This document shows positions 33,740 through 41,315 of a DNA stretch of 58,665 nt, piece after piece. The notes below the pieces were generated by a model that searched no databases, was not told the DNA's origin, and was given only the letters and a program-made list of their open reading frames with translations. The DNA lies in assembly GCA_900319245.1 (NCBI GenBank), contig ONNQ01000019.1, positions 1 to 58,665 on the forward strand, read 5' to 3'. The translations under genes were made by a program, and so were the position numbers. How positions within the stretch are numbered: the first letter of the stretch is position 1; the number at the start of each line of letters is the position of its first letter. The stretch comes from an uncultured Lachnospiraceae bacterium. Its GTDB lineage: Bacteria > Bacillota > Clostridia > Lachnospirales > Lachnospiraceae.

Positions 33740-33865
33740 ATGGATATTGGTGTGATCGTTGCTCTGTCGGGATTGGGACTTGCAGCATTGCTGGCGGTTC
33801 TTATGGGAATCGTCGCGGCGATTTCTGCTGTCACAGGTATTGCAAGCCCTCACGAAGAGGAATAA
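33740..33865 (+). CDS. 41-residue single-pass membrane peptide
   Basis: This short gene starts at ATG 33740, nine bases after GAGGAGG. It encodes MDIGVIVALSGLGLAAL and a further hydrophobic stretch, then a short tail ending HEEE. Almost the whole peptide is one or two membrane helices. I do not recognise it. A partial resemblance to the gamma subunits of sodium-pump decarboxylases (OadG-like) is only in size and hydrophobicity. It is followed by a strong terminator, which supports a real transcription unit with the zinc-ribbon gene. Confidence 0.6.
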   Translation: MDIGVIVALSGLGLAALLAVLMGIVAAISAVTGIASPHEEE

Positions 33866-33896
33866 TATAACGTACATACTCCCCGTCAGGGGAATC

Positions 33897-33930
33897 AAAA
33901 AGACCGGACTCACGCGGAGTCCGGTCTTTT
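33897..33930. terminator. Bidirectional terminator
   Basis: AGACCGGACTC (33901-33911) pairs with GAGTCCGGTCT (33917-33927), with A residues on the left and T residues on the right. It can end the zinc-ribbon unit and the minus-strand PTS-like gene. Confidence 0.93.
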
Positions 33931-33985
33931 CTGTTGCCTATAAAATGTTTCATCTTGAAATGCTGCATTTGCCTGCCCAAAGGCT

Positions 33986-35071
33986 TTACTGCAGCTTCAT
34001 ATCTCCGTCCTTGATCCAGCCGGCTTTTCTGAGCGGAATGGCGATGAGGGGCGTCAGTACAGCGGGCAGAACAAAGCTGATCAGGATCAGGCCGATCCAG
34101 TCCATTGCGGTGATGGCTGCCTTGGCGCCGTTTGCCACGTCGTTCACCCAGCCTGCGTAGACGCCGATCTGTCCGACCAGACCGCAGGTGCCCATACCGG
34201 ACGCAACGGCGCTGGCGGGGTCGTTCATCTGCAGGCGGAAGAGGCAGGTGGCGATAGGGCCTGTGATTGCGGAAGTGATGATCGGAGGGATCCAGATCCG
34301 GGGGTTCTTGACGATGTTGCCCATCTGCAGCATGGAGGTGCCGATTCCCTGGGAGACCAGTCCGCCCCACTTATTCTCTTTAAAGGACATCACTGCGAAG
34401 CCTACCATCTGCGCGCAGCAGCCTGCGACGGCAGCGCCGCCTGCAAGGCCTGTCAGCCCGAGTGCTGCACAGATTGCCGCGGAGGAAATCGGAAGCGTGA
34501 GGGCGATGCCGATGACAACGGAGACGACAATGCCCATCAGGAAAGGCTGCAGATCGGTAGCCCACATAATGATGGAGCCGAGGCTGGACGCCACTGTGCC
34601 GATCGCGGGCGCGATCAGAGCGGAGAGTCCTACGCCGACCAGAATTGTGACCAGAGGCGTGACGAGGATGTCGACCTTGGTCTCTTTGGACACTGCTTTG
34701 CCGCATTCCGCTGCGATCACGGCGATAAAGAGAACGGCCAAAGGACCGCCTGCGCCGCTTCCACCGCTCAGTGTTGTGCTGCCCAGTGCATTGGCGGCGT
34801 GACCGACTGTCGCGAGGGAGAAGAGAACCAGCGGAGGCGCCTGCAGCGCGTAGCCGATTGCGATCGCCATCGCGGCGCCGCTCATAGAGGAGGCGTACCC
34901 GCCGCAAGTGGAGAGTGCGCTGATTCCGAGCTGTGTGCCCAGTGTGTTCAGGATCGTGCCGATCAGCAGAGAGGCGAACAAGCCCTGCGCCATGGCGCCG
35001 AGCGCGTCAATGCCGTACCGCTTCGCGGAGATCACGATGTTTTTGCGTTTTAAGAATGCCTTGAAATCCAT
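33986..35071 (-). CDS. PTS EIIC-like membrane transporter (PTS_EIIC_2 family)
   Basis: This 361-residue polytopic protein resembles the PTS_EIIC_2 family of stand-alone EIIC-like membrane proteins, with motifs GIDALGAMAQGLFASLLIGTI, STCGGYASSMSGAAMA and GVGTSML-like GIGTSMLQMGNI. It is rich in small residues and has about nine hydrophobic segments. No EIIA, EIIB or HPr-like gene is adjacent, so sugar phosphorylation by this protein alone is doubtful. It has a good promoter with a palindrome at the start site, and the next gene upstream encodes NiaR. A role in niacin-family uptake is therefore suggested; it is inference from context. Confidence 0.8.
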   Translation of the reverse strand: MDFKAFLKRKNIVISAKRYGIDALGAMAQGLFASLLIGTILNTLGTQLGISALSTCGGYASSMSGAAMAIAIGYALQAPPLVLFSLATVGHAANALGSTTLSGGSGAGGPLAVLFIAVIAAECGKAVSKETKVDILVTPLVTILVGVGLSALIAPAIGTVASSLGSIIMWATDLQPFLMGIVVSVVIGIALTLPISSAAICAALGLTGLAGGAAVAGCCAQMVGFAVMSFKENKWGGLVSQGIGTSMLQMGNIVKNPRIWIPPIITSAITGPIATCLFRLQMNDPASAVASGMGTCGLVGQIGVYAGWVNDVANGAKAAITAMDWIGLILISFVLPAVLTPLIAIPLRKAGWIKDGDMKLQ

Positions 35072-35121
35072 TTGTTTGTAATCCTTTCTGTCCCGAAATG
35101 TGTAAAGTATCGGGTTGACAG

Positions 35122-35133
35122 GTGTCTTGACAC
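35122..35133. promoter_or_regulatory. Palindromic operator at the PTS-like gene start site
   Basis: GTGTC-TT-GACAC is a perfect inverted repeat with a two-base centre. It lies about ten bases downstream of the minus-strand -10, covering the transcription start. NiaR, encoded next door, is the obvious candidate to bind it; the match to known NiaR operators could not be checked here. Confidence 0.6.
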
Positions 35134-35142
35134 ATTGTGTGT

Positions 35143-35171
35143 ATTATTAATGAAAGCAGGTATTTTGTCAA
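35143..35171 (-). promoter_or_regulatory. Promoter of the PTS-like transporter gene
   Basis: On the minus strand, TTGACA (35171-35166) and AATAAT (35148-35143) are separated by exactly 17 bases. The -35 lies inside a perfect 9-bp inverted repeat. Confidence 0.75.
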
Positions 35172-35178
35172 TACCTGC
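35156..35178. repeat. Perfect 9-bp inverted repeat over the -35
   Basis: GCAGGTATT (35156-35164) and AATACCTGC (35170-35178) flank TTGTC. On the minus strand the hairpin is followed by TTTC, so it may also serve as a weak terminator for niaR, or as a second operator. Confidence 0.65.
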
Positions 35179-35214
35179 CTCCTGTCTGCTCTTATTCATA
35201 CCGGCCCCGCCGGC

Positions 35215-35742
35215 TCAGTCCTTATCCTCGTACAGAAATCCCTCTTCGCGCAGCGCCTGCATGATGCGCGCATAGGCGGAAGGATCGGGGCAAAACACGG
35301 TGTGAAGATGGATTCCGCCGGTCAGATCGGATAAAGGCGCCGCGTCGCTAAGACGGACCTTATTGATGAATTCTGCCACGTCGTGCCTTGTTGCCACGTC
35401 GAGCGGACCGGTGAGCTGTCCGTAGACGGGGTGCTCCACGATCACGTCCCGCACAAGGCACCCGTTGTCGACCATGATCTCCAGCTCTCTTTGCATATCA
35501 TCGCCCCTGTGTCTGCATGGAATCCGGTAGACGAGCCCCTCACTCTTTCTTGTGAGTATATAGCCCCTGGGCGTAGCGGTGATGTCCGTTCCGGAGGCGC
35601 GAAGAAGGGCGATGTCGCCGACAATGATCTGACGGCTGACGCCAAGCTGACTTGCAAGTTTGCTTGCGGACAAAGGGCCCGGCTGGCTCTCGAGACGCTT
35701 TTGTATTTCTTTTCTTCTGGATTCAGCGTTCATAGTGTACAT
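35215..35742 (-). CDS. niaR: NiaR-type niacin-responsive repressor (HTH_11 plus 3H domain)
   Basis: This 175-residue protein has an N-terminal winged HTH (residues about 8-65, SASKLASQLGVSRQIIVGDIALL) and a C-terminal 3H domain with conserved histidines in VEHPVYGQL and GIHLHTV. NiaR (YrxA) represses niacin uptake and NAD synthesis genes when niacin is bound. The start is uncertain: ATG 35742 lies three bases after AAAGG and ATG 35733 twelve bases after; 35742 was used. An 18-bp tandem repeat lies in the leader. The PTS-like gene downstream is the likely target. Confidence 0.87.
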   Translation of the reverse strand: MYTMNAESRRKEIQKRLESQPGPLSASKLASQLGVSRQIIVGDIALLRASGTDITATPRGYILTRKSEGLVYRIPCRHRGDDMQRELEIMVDNGCLVRDVIVEHPVYGQLTGPLDVATRHDVAEFINKVRLSDAAPLSDLTGGIHLHTVFCPDPSAYARIMQALREEGFLYEDKD

Positions 35743-35761
35743 TGGCCTTTCTATCAATGCG

Positions 35762-35846
35762 GCGGAACGGGCGCTGCAAGCGGAACGGGCGCCGCAAACG
35801 GGGCGGGCGCCGCAAGCGGAACGGGCGCCGCAAATGGGACGGGACA
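35762..35846. repeat. 18-bp tandem repeat in the niaR leader
   Basis: Four full units and one partial unit of GCGGAACGGGCGCCGCAA type (plus-strand reading) occupy 35762-35846, between the predicted niaR promoter and its start codon. Units 2 and 4 are identical. The repeat is not part of a recognised gene. Confidence 0.85.
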
Positions 35847-35861
35847 GTTTGTATACTCATC

Positions 35862-35867
35862 ATTATA
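35862..35867 (-). promoter_or_regulatory. -10 element of niaR
   Basis: TATAAT on the minus strand (ATTATA on plus) lies about 120 bases upstream of the niaR start. No clear -35 was found. Confidence 0.45.
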
Positions 35868-35956
35868 GCCTTCCATCTTAAAAAGGGAAGCCTGCAGGCG
35901 GCGGGCACCGCCGTAAACGAGGCAAAATGCTTCTTCTATTTAGGAGACCGCTGGAG

Positions 35957-35976
35957 TATAATATCATCGATATAAT
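35957..35976 (+). promoter_or_regulatory. Two tandem -10 elements before the substrate-binding lipoprotein gene
   Basis: TATAAT occurs at 35957-35962 and at 35971-35976. Neither has a convincing -35 at 17 bases. Confidence 0.4.
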
Positions 35977-36043
35977 ATGTATTGAGCCCGCCTGTACATG
36001 ATTTCGGGGGGATGGATGCATCAGGAAGAACGAGGGATTTCAT

Positions 36044-37171
36044 ATGCGTAAAAGACTTGCGGCAATTGTGCTGTGCTGTGTGGTGCTTGCTTTGACAGCA
36101 TGCGGCGGAAAAGATAAAAAGAAGAGCGAGGCGGCAGAAAATGCGGCGACAGCGGAAACGGCACAGGAGAGTGCGCCGGCCAAATACACGCCGGCGGTTC
36201 ACGACGATGACAAATACTATGTGGGGATCATTCAGCAGTCGGGACACGAGGCGCTTTCTCTGACCGCCGCAGGATTTATCTCGGCGCTTACCGACATGAT
36301 GGGCGACGAGGTCGTCATCGACTTGAAAGTGGCGGACGGAAGCGTTGGGGATTGTGATCTGATCATCGATCATTTCCTGCAGGATAAGGACGATCTGATT
36401 CTTGCGTGCGGGACAATGGCCCTCAGGCAGTCCTATGCGGCGACCAAGGACGTACCGATCATCGGCGCGGCTGTGACAGATTTCATCATTGCAGGCGGCG
36501 TCAGCTCTGTGGGCGAGCCCGGAGAAAATGTGACCGGTATTTCGGATCTTCCTCCCATGCAGTCGCAGAGGGATTATCTGCTGCAGGTCAGCAGCGGAAG
36601 CAGGATCGGCATTGTCTACTGCAGCGAAGAGGCCAACTCGGAATTCCAGGTCAGGATCATGGAGAAGTACCTCGATGATTCCGACGCGGAATATGAGGCG
36701 TATACATTTACAGGCACCAATGATCTCGAAGCGGTACTGGAGAAGGCCTGCAAGGAGTGCGGCACGCTCTATCTTCCCAACGACAACATGCTCGCCTCCC
36801 ATATGGACGCTGTCAAGCGCATCTCTCTCAAAGAGGGGACAAAGGTTTTTGCCTCCGACGAGAGCATGTGCAAGAACGGAGCGCTCGCGGCCTATGGCGT
36901 CGACTACTATGAGCTCGGCAAACGGACTGCGGACGTGGCGTACGAGACGCTGGAATACTACATCGACAAATTCGGTGAGAACAGCTCTGACGACGAAGAG
37001 GACGAGGATCGCGGCGACCCGGCCAAAATATCGATCGACCGCGTGCGTGACACGGCCGGCGCCTATTACAACCCGGAGATCGCGGAGGCCCTCGGATGGT
37101 CCTCAGACGGATCCTTCACAGCACTGGAGATCGAATCGGCAGAAAGCGGAAGCACGGAAGCCGCGGAGTAA
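36044..37171 (+). CDS. Orphan ABC substrate-binding lipoprotein (PF04392-like)
   Basis: This 375-residue protein has a lipoprotein signal with lipobox LTAC (C20). It contains a two-lobed periplasmic-binding fold similar to the ABC_sub_bind/TrpX family: YYVGIIQQSGHEALSLTAAGF, DVPIIGAAVTDFI, ENVTGISDLPPMQSQ and a C-terminal FASDESMCKNGALAAYGVDYYELG. Such proteins bind amino acids or aromatic ligands outside the membrane. No permease or ATPase gene is adjacent. Instead a response regulator gene follows 21 bases downstream and then a histidine kinase, so it may present a ligand to the sensor and not to a transporter. An acidic insert (DDEEDEDRGD) lies near the end. Confidence 0.85.
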   Translation: MRKRLAAIVLCCVVLALTACGGKDKKKSEAAENAATAETAQESAPAKYTPAVHDDDKYYVGIIQQSGHEALSLTAAGFISALTDMMGDEVVIDLKVADGSVGDCDLIIDHFLQDKDDLILACGTMALRQSYAATKDVPIIGAAVTDFIIAGGVSSVGEPGENVTGISDLPPMQSQRDYLLQVSSGSRIGIVYCSEEANSEFQVRIMEKYLDDSDAEYEAYTFTGTNDLEAVLEKACKECGTLYLPNDNMLASHMDAVKRISLKEGTKVFASDESMCKNGALAAYGVDYYELGKRTADVAYETLEYYIDKFGENSSDDEEDEDRGDPAKISIDRVRDTAGAYYNPEIAEALGWSSDGSFTALEIESAESGSTEAAE

Positions 37172-37192
37172 AATGATACGAAAGAGGCGCCT

Positions 37193-37861
37193 ATGAAATT
37201 ACTTTTGGCGGAAGATGAGCCGGCTATGTCCGAGGCAGTGACAGATATATTGGAGTATCACCGGTATCAGGTGGACGCCGTGTACGACGGCATAGAAGCG
37301 CTCGATTATATCCATGCAGGCAGCTATGACGGCATTATTTTGGATATTATGATGCCGGGCATGAGCGGCCTCGAGGTGCTTACGAAGATCCGGCAGGAGG
37401 GCGTGCGGACCCCGGTTCTTCTTCTCACCGCCAAGGCGGAGATCGAAGACCGGATCGAGGGCCTTGACGCGGGCGCGGATGATTACTTGCCCAAGCCCTT
37501 TGCGATGGGAGAACTTCTTGCGAGAGTCCGGGCCATGCTGCGGCGCCGGGAAGAGTACCAGCCGGACCTGCGGACATTTGGCGACCTTTCACTGGACAGC
37601 GGGAGCTCAGAACTTCGCTGCGGCAGTCAGAAGGTGGTCCTTCCCAAGGTGGAGTACCAGATGATGGACGTCCTGATGCTCAACCACGGGATCTATCTCT
37701 CGTCCGAAGATCTGCTGGAAAAGGTCTGGGGCTACGATACAGAGGCAGACGTCGGCGCAGTCTGGGTCTATATCTCCTATCTGAGAAAGCGCATTCAAAC
37801 GGTTGGATCGTCGGTGAAGATCACGGCGAAGCGAAATATAGGCTATACGCTGACATACTGA
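37193..37861 (+). CDS. OmpR-family response regulator
   Basis: This 222-residue protein has a receiver domain (residues 1-115) with acidic pocket D8/E9-type AEDEP, phosphoacceptor D51 in GIILDIMMPG and lysine in YLPKPF. A winged-helix DNA-binding domain covers about 130-222 (VGAVWVYISYLRKRIQ, RNIGYTLTY). The partner kinase gene follows 88 bases downstream and the lipoprotein gene precedes, forming one operon. Targets are unknown. Confidence 0.95.
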   Translation: MKLLLAEDEPAMSEAVTDILEYHRYQVDAVYDGIEALDYIHAGSYDGIILDIMMPGMSGLEVLTKIRQEGVRTPVLLLTAKAEIEDRIEGLDAGADDYLPKPFAMGELLARVRAMLRRREEYQPDLRTFGDLSLDSGSSELRCGSQKVVLPKVEYQMMDVLMLNHGIYLSSEDLLEKVWGYDTEADVGAVWVYISYLRKRIQTVGSSVKITAKRNIGYTLTY

Positions 37862-37949
37862 GCGGACTTTCGACACGTGACGAGCGAGCATAAATTTGGA
37901 AAGATCCGCTGCGGAAGCGGGATCGAAGTTGGAATGACAGGGTGCGGGA

Positions 37950-39266
37950 ATGGTAAAGACACTGCAGGTACGATTTGTCAAAACAGCGATGATCGCGATC
38001 ACGGTCCTCCTGCTTGTGGTGATCGGCGCGATCAGCGGTATCTATACATACAGGACCTATACAGACGTCACACAGCTGGCGGATATGCTGCTGGAGAATC
38101 GCGGCGTACCCGATATGGGGGATATGGGGATGATGAACCCGGGCGGCCCCGGACGCGGCAGCGTGGCTGCGGACGATTTTGACTGGGACGATCCGGATGA
38201 TATGGATGACGATGACGACATGGGATGGTTTCGCAGGGACAGGCGCATCACGCCCGACCACGCGATGTCAGCCCGCTATTTCCTGGTTCTGTTTGCAGAA
38301 GACGGAAGCGTGCAGAAAACCGATACCAGCCGGATCTACTCGATTTCCGAGGAGAAGGCGCAGGAGATGGCGCAGGTGGTACTGACGAGCGGCCGGGAAT
38401 CGGGGCTTGCCGAACGCTTTCTATATAAGATGCGGGATGAGGACGATTACACGGCGGTGGTTTTCATGGACGTCTCGTCGCAGCTCTCTTCGGTCTTGTC
38501 CGTGATCGTTATCTCCTTTGTGATCGCGGCGATCGGGTGGACCCTGATGCTCCTTCTTGTGATCGCACTCTCCAAAAAGGCGATCACGCCGATTGCGGAA
38601 AACATCGTAAGGCAGAAGCAATTTGTGACCAATGCGGGGCATGAGCTCAAGACGCCGCTCGCCATCATTATGGCCAATACAGAGGCGCTGGAGCTCTACA
38701 CCGGAGAATCCAAGTGGACGCGCAACATCAAGGACCAGACGAAGAGACTGAGCGGCCTTATGCAGAATCTTTTGACCCTGTCCAAGATGGATGAGCCGGA
38801 TCTCAAGCTCCCCAAGGACGAATTTGACCTCGGAAAACTGCTCATAGAGAGCGCGGCGCCCTTTGAAGAGCCGGCCCGCAAGAAAAAGATCCGGTTTTCG
38901 GTGGATGCAGCGCCTGTCACAGTGCGCGCGAACAGAGACAGTATGGGACAGCTGCTGGGGATCCTGTTTGACAACGCGGTCAAGTACACGCCGGAGGGCG
39001 GCGTGATCAGCGCCGGGATCCGGACAGAGAACAAATATGTGATCCTGGAACAGCGCAACAGCATCGATCCCGCAGACGCGGTCGAGGACCCGGGAAGACT
39101 GTTTGAACGCTTCTACAGAAGCGACAGTTCGAGAACCCGCAAGAAGGGCGGATATGGGATCGGACTGAGCGCGGCGAGAGCGATCGCGCAGGCCAACGGT
39201 GCCGAAATCGGCGCCATGTATACGGACCAAGAAACCATTGTGTTTAGTGTCATAATAATGGTATAA
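37950..39266 (+). CDS. Sensor histidine kinase with Asp/Met-rich extracellular loop
   Basis: This 438-residue kinase has a first transmembrane helix (about 10-32), an extracellular segment to about residue 165, a second helix (about 172-200), then the HisKA domain with H231 in NAGHELKTPLAI, and an HATPase domain with FDNAVKYTPEGG and KKGGYGIGLSAARAI. The extracellular loop contains MGDMGMMNPGG followed by a run of aspartates (DDFDWDDPDDMDDDDD), which could bind metal ions or cationic peptides. It phosphorylates the response regulator encoded just upstream. The ribosome binding site is weak (GGTGCGGG). Confidence 0.93.
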   Translation: MVKTLQVRFVKTAMIAITVLLLVVIGAISGIYTYRTYTDVTQLADMLLENRGVPDMGDMGMMNPGGPGRGSVAADDFDWDDPDDMDDDDDMGWFRRDRRITPDHAMSARYFLVLFAEDGSVQKTDTSRIYSISEEKAQEMAQVVLTSGRESGLAERFLYKMRDEDDYTAVVFMDVSSQLSSVLSVIVISFVIAAIGWTLMLLLVIALSKKAITPIAENIVRQKQFVTNAGHELKTPLAIIMANTEALELYTGESKWTRNIKDQTKRLSGLMQNLLTLSKMDEPDLKLPKDEFDLGKLLIESAAPFEEPARKKKIRFSVDAAPVTVRANRDSMGQLLGILFDNAVKYTPEGGVISAGIRTENKYVILEQRNSIDPADAVEDPGRLFERFYRSDSSRTRKKGGYGIGLSAARAIAQANGAEIGAMYTDQETIVFSVIIMV

Positions 39267-39267
39267 T
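39259..39267 (+). promoter_or_regulatory. Extended -10 promoter for the small HTH gene
   Basis: TGGTATAAT overlaps the stop codon of the kinase gene. It would give the downstream HTH gene a leader of about 115 bases. Confidence 0.55.
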
Positions 39268-39305
39268 GGTATGCTGTCGGAGAATTCCGGCGGTATGATG
39301 ACTTA

Positions 39306-39346
39306 CTCAGATAGCGTGGCTATGCTACCGGGGATGAGAGTCTGAG
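39306..39346 (+). other. Possible structured leader
   Basis: CTCAGA (39306-39311) pairs with TCTGAG (39341-39346) and encloses a small TAGC-GTG-GCTA hairpin. A further AGTCT/AGACT pairing overlaps the right arm and could compete. It matches no riboswitch class I know. Confidence 0.35.
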
Positions 39347-39388
39347 ACTTTAGGCTAGATATTGGTACATGAAATGGAGGTTTCAGAA

Positions 39389-39739
39389 ATGGACAGCAAG
39401 ATGAAGGCAGAGATCTTGAAAGGAGTCATTTTATCCAGATATAAGAGTATTCGTCAGTTCGCGGTGACGATGAATATCCCGTACAGTACACTCATTACGG
39501 CTCTGGAGAGAGGCATTGACGGTATGGCGTACAGCACAGTGATTCGAATCTGTGAGGCCTTGTCACTCAATCCGCTCGATTTTACGCCGCTTGATGAAGA
39601 CAATTCTCTGTCTTCGCAGATTCAGACCAGAAGGGTCATGGAGAAATATTGGATGCTCAACAAGGCGGGGAGAAAGAAAGTGATGGATATCATGGAAGAT
39701 TATACGCTGATCCCTGCGTACAGGAACGAAGAGTATTAA
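39389..39739 (+). CDS. Small HTH (Cro/CI-type) regulator
   Basis: This 116-residue protein has a helix-turn-helix domain (about residues 10-65: SIRQFAVTMNIPYSTLITALE and STVIRICEALSLNPLDF) and a helical C-terminal tail with NKAGRKKVMDIMEDY, which may mediate dimerisation. ATG 39389 follows GGAGG by eight bases and is preferred over the in-frame TTG 39362. It is typical of small regulators in Clostridia. Its gene lies between the two-component system and glf; its targets are unknown. Confidence 0.85.
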   Translation: MDSKMKAEILKGVILSRYKSIRQFAVTMNIPYSTLITALERGIDGMAYSTVIRICEALSLNPLDFTPLDEDNSLSSQIQTRRVMEKYWMLNKAGRKKVMDIMEDYTLIPAYRNEEY

Positions 39740-39777
39740 TGTCAGTGTTTTGAATGATAAATTGATGTGAGGTGCAT

Positions 39778-40941
39778 ATGCAGTTTGACTATCTGATCGT
39801 AGGAGCCGGACTATACGGCGCAGTATTTGCGTATGAAATGAAGAAAGCCGGAAAGACATGTTATGTGATCGACCGCAGAGACCACATTGCCGGCAACATT
39901 TACACGGAGAAGAAGAACGGCATCAACGTTCATCGCTATGGCGCGCATATCTTCCATACCTCGGATAAGGAAGTTTGGAACTTTGTGCAGCAGTTTGCGG
40001 AGTTCAACAACTATATCAACAGCCCGGTGGCGCGCTACAAGGATGAGTTGTACAATCTTCCTTTTAATATGAATACATTCAGCAAGATGTGGAATATTCA
40101 GACGCCCGCCGAGGCGCTTGCGATCATCGAGAAGCAGAGAAAGGAATCTGCTGTCGAGAATCCGTCCAACCTCGAGGAGCAGGCGCTCTCCCTTGCAGGC
40201 CGTGACGTCTACACCAAGCTTGTAAAGGGCTACACGGAGAAGCAGTGGGGAAGAGACTGCAAGGAGCTTCCCGCGTTTATCATTAAGCGGCTTCCTTTCC
40301 GCTTTACATTTGATAACAACTATTTCAACGATCCCTACCAGGGCATTCCCAAGGGCGGATACACACAGATTGTGGAGAAGCTTCTCGAGGGGATTCCGGT
40401 GCAGCTTAAGACAGACTTTAAGACCGCGGTCAAGGAAATCCCGGCAGCGGATGGCGAAGGCACTGTCTTTGCCATGGGCGGCGACACATTTGCCAAAGTA
40501 CTCTATACCGGCATGATCGATGAGTTCTTTGACGACTGCTACGGTCCTTTGGAATACAGATCCCTGCGCTTTGAGAGCGAAGAGCTTCCGGACGTCGACA
40601 ACTTCCAGGGCAACGCCGTGGTCAACTACACGGAAAGGGAAGTCCCCTTCACCCGCATCATTGAGCACAAGTTCTTTGAGTTTGGCAAGGATTCCGAGAC
40701 GGGCGAGCCTGTAAAGGGCACGATCATCACAAGAGAGTATCCGGCGACATGGGAAAAAGGCATGGAGCCCTATTACCCGGTCAACAACGAGACCAACGAC
40801 GCGGTGTACGCAAGATACAAAGCGCTGGCCGAGGAGAAGAAGAATGTGCTGTTCGGCGGACGACTTGGCCTTTACAAGTATTTTGACATGGACAAGGTCA
40901 TCCGCGCGTCCCTGGACGCGGCTGCGAAGGAACTCGGCTGA
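39778..40941 (+). CDS. glf: UDP-galactopyranose mutase
   Basis: This 387-residue flavoenzyme converts UDP-galactopyranose to UDP-galactofuranose for surface polysaccharides. Motifs are the FAD-binding VGAGLYGAVFA, the Glf-specific RDHIAGNIYTE and HRYGAHIFHT, YTEKQWGRD, and the C-terminal FGGRLGLYKYFDMDKVI. ATG 39778 follows GAGG by five bases; the GTG at 39772 belongs to the ribosome binding site. It stands alone, without glycosyltransferases nearby. A hairpin follows. Confidence 0.95.
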   Translation: MQFDYLIVGAGLYGAVFAYEMKKAGKTCYVIDRRDHIAGNIYTEKKNGINVHRYGAHIFHTSDKEVWNFVQQFAEFNNYINSPVARYKDELYNLPFNMNTFSKMWNIQTPAEALAIIEKQRKESAVENPSNLEEQALSLAGRDVYTKLVKGYTEKQWGRDCKELPAFIIKRLPFRFTFDNNYFNDPYQGIPKGGYTQIVEKLLEGIPVQLKTDFKTAVKEIPAADGEGTVFAMGGDTFAKVLYTGMIDEFFDDCYGPLEYRSLRFESEELPDVDNFQGNAVVNYTEREVPFTRIIEHKFFEFGKDSETGEPVKGTIITREYPATWEKGMEPYYPVNNETNDAVYARYKALAEEKKNVLFGGRLGLYKYFDMDKVIRASLDAAAKELG

Positions 40942-40992
40942 GTGCGGCGTTCCTTTTCGGACCGGCATAGCAAATAATACGGATTGCGAAAC

Positions 40993-41025
40993 GTTGCGGC
41001 TTATGTGACAGACATAGGCCGCAAC
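40993..41025 (+). terminator. Hairpin after glf
   Basis: A 14-bp stem (40993-41006 with 41012-41025, one G-T wobble) encloses GACAG. The following sequence is only partly T-rich, so it may be an imperfect terminator. Confidence 0.6.
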
Positions 41026-41038
41026 TGTTAAAATTCTA

Positions 41039-41067
41039 TTGACTATCACTGGCAAGTATGTTAAGTT
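41039..41067 (+). promoter_or_regulatory. Promoter of the rpmG-secE-nusG unit
   Basis: TTGACT (41039-41044) and TAAGTT (41062-41067) are separated by 17 bases, 82 bases before rpmG. An ACAGGTC/GACCTGT inverted repeat lies in the leader. Confidence 0.55.
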
Positions 41068-41148
41068 AGTATTCGAGATTGTCACAGGTCTTTTTTTTAT
41101 GCACTAATTTGACCTGTTATTAAAGAAATTCCACGCGGAGGTGACGTT

Positions 41149-41298
41149 ATGCGTACAAGAATTACATTATCCTGCACAGAGTGCAAACAGCGCAACTACA
41201 ATACTACAAAGGACAAGAAGGCTCATCCGGAGAGAATCGAGACCAAGAAATACTGCAGATTCTGCAAGAGACACACTACTCATAAGGAAACAAAGTAA
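41149..41298 (+). CDS. rpmG: Ribosomal protein L33
   Basis: This 49-residue protein is L33 of the large ribosomal subunit. It keeps both CxxC pairs (CTEC and CRFC), so it is the zinc-binding form. The start follows GCGGAGGTGA. It precedes secE by 17 bases, the usual order in Firmicutes. Confidence 0.97.
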   Translation: MRTRITLSCTECKQRNYNTTKDKKAHPERIETKKYCRFCKRHTTHKETK

Positions 41299-41315
41299 TT
41301 AAGAGGTAAGGTCAA

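Noticed and set aside
35383-35868. Plus-strand frame through niaR ending in Gly/Ala/Thr/Asn repeats
   Set aside because: It is antisense to niaR, and the repeat peptide arises from the 18-bp leader repeat. There is no ribosome binding site or known domain.
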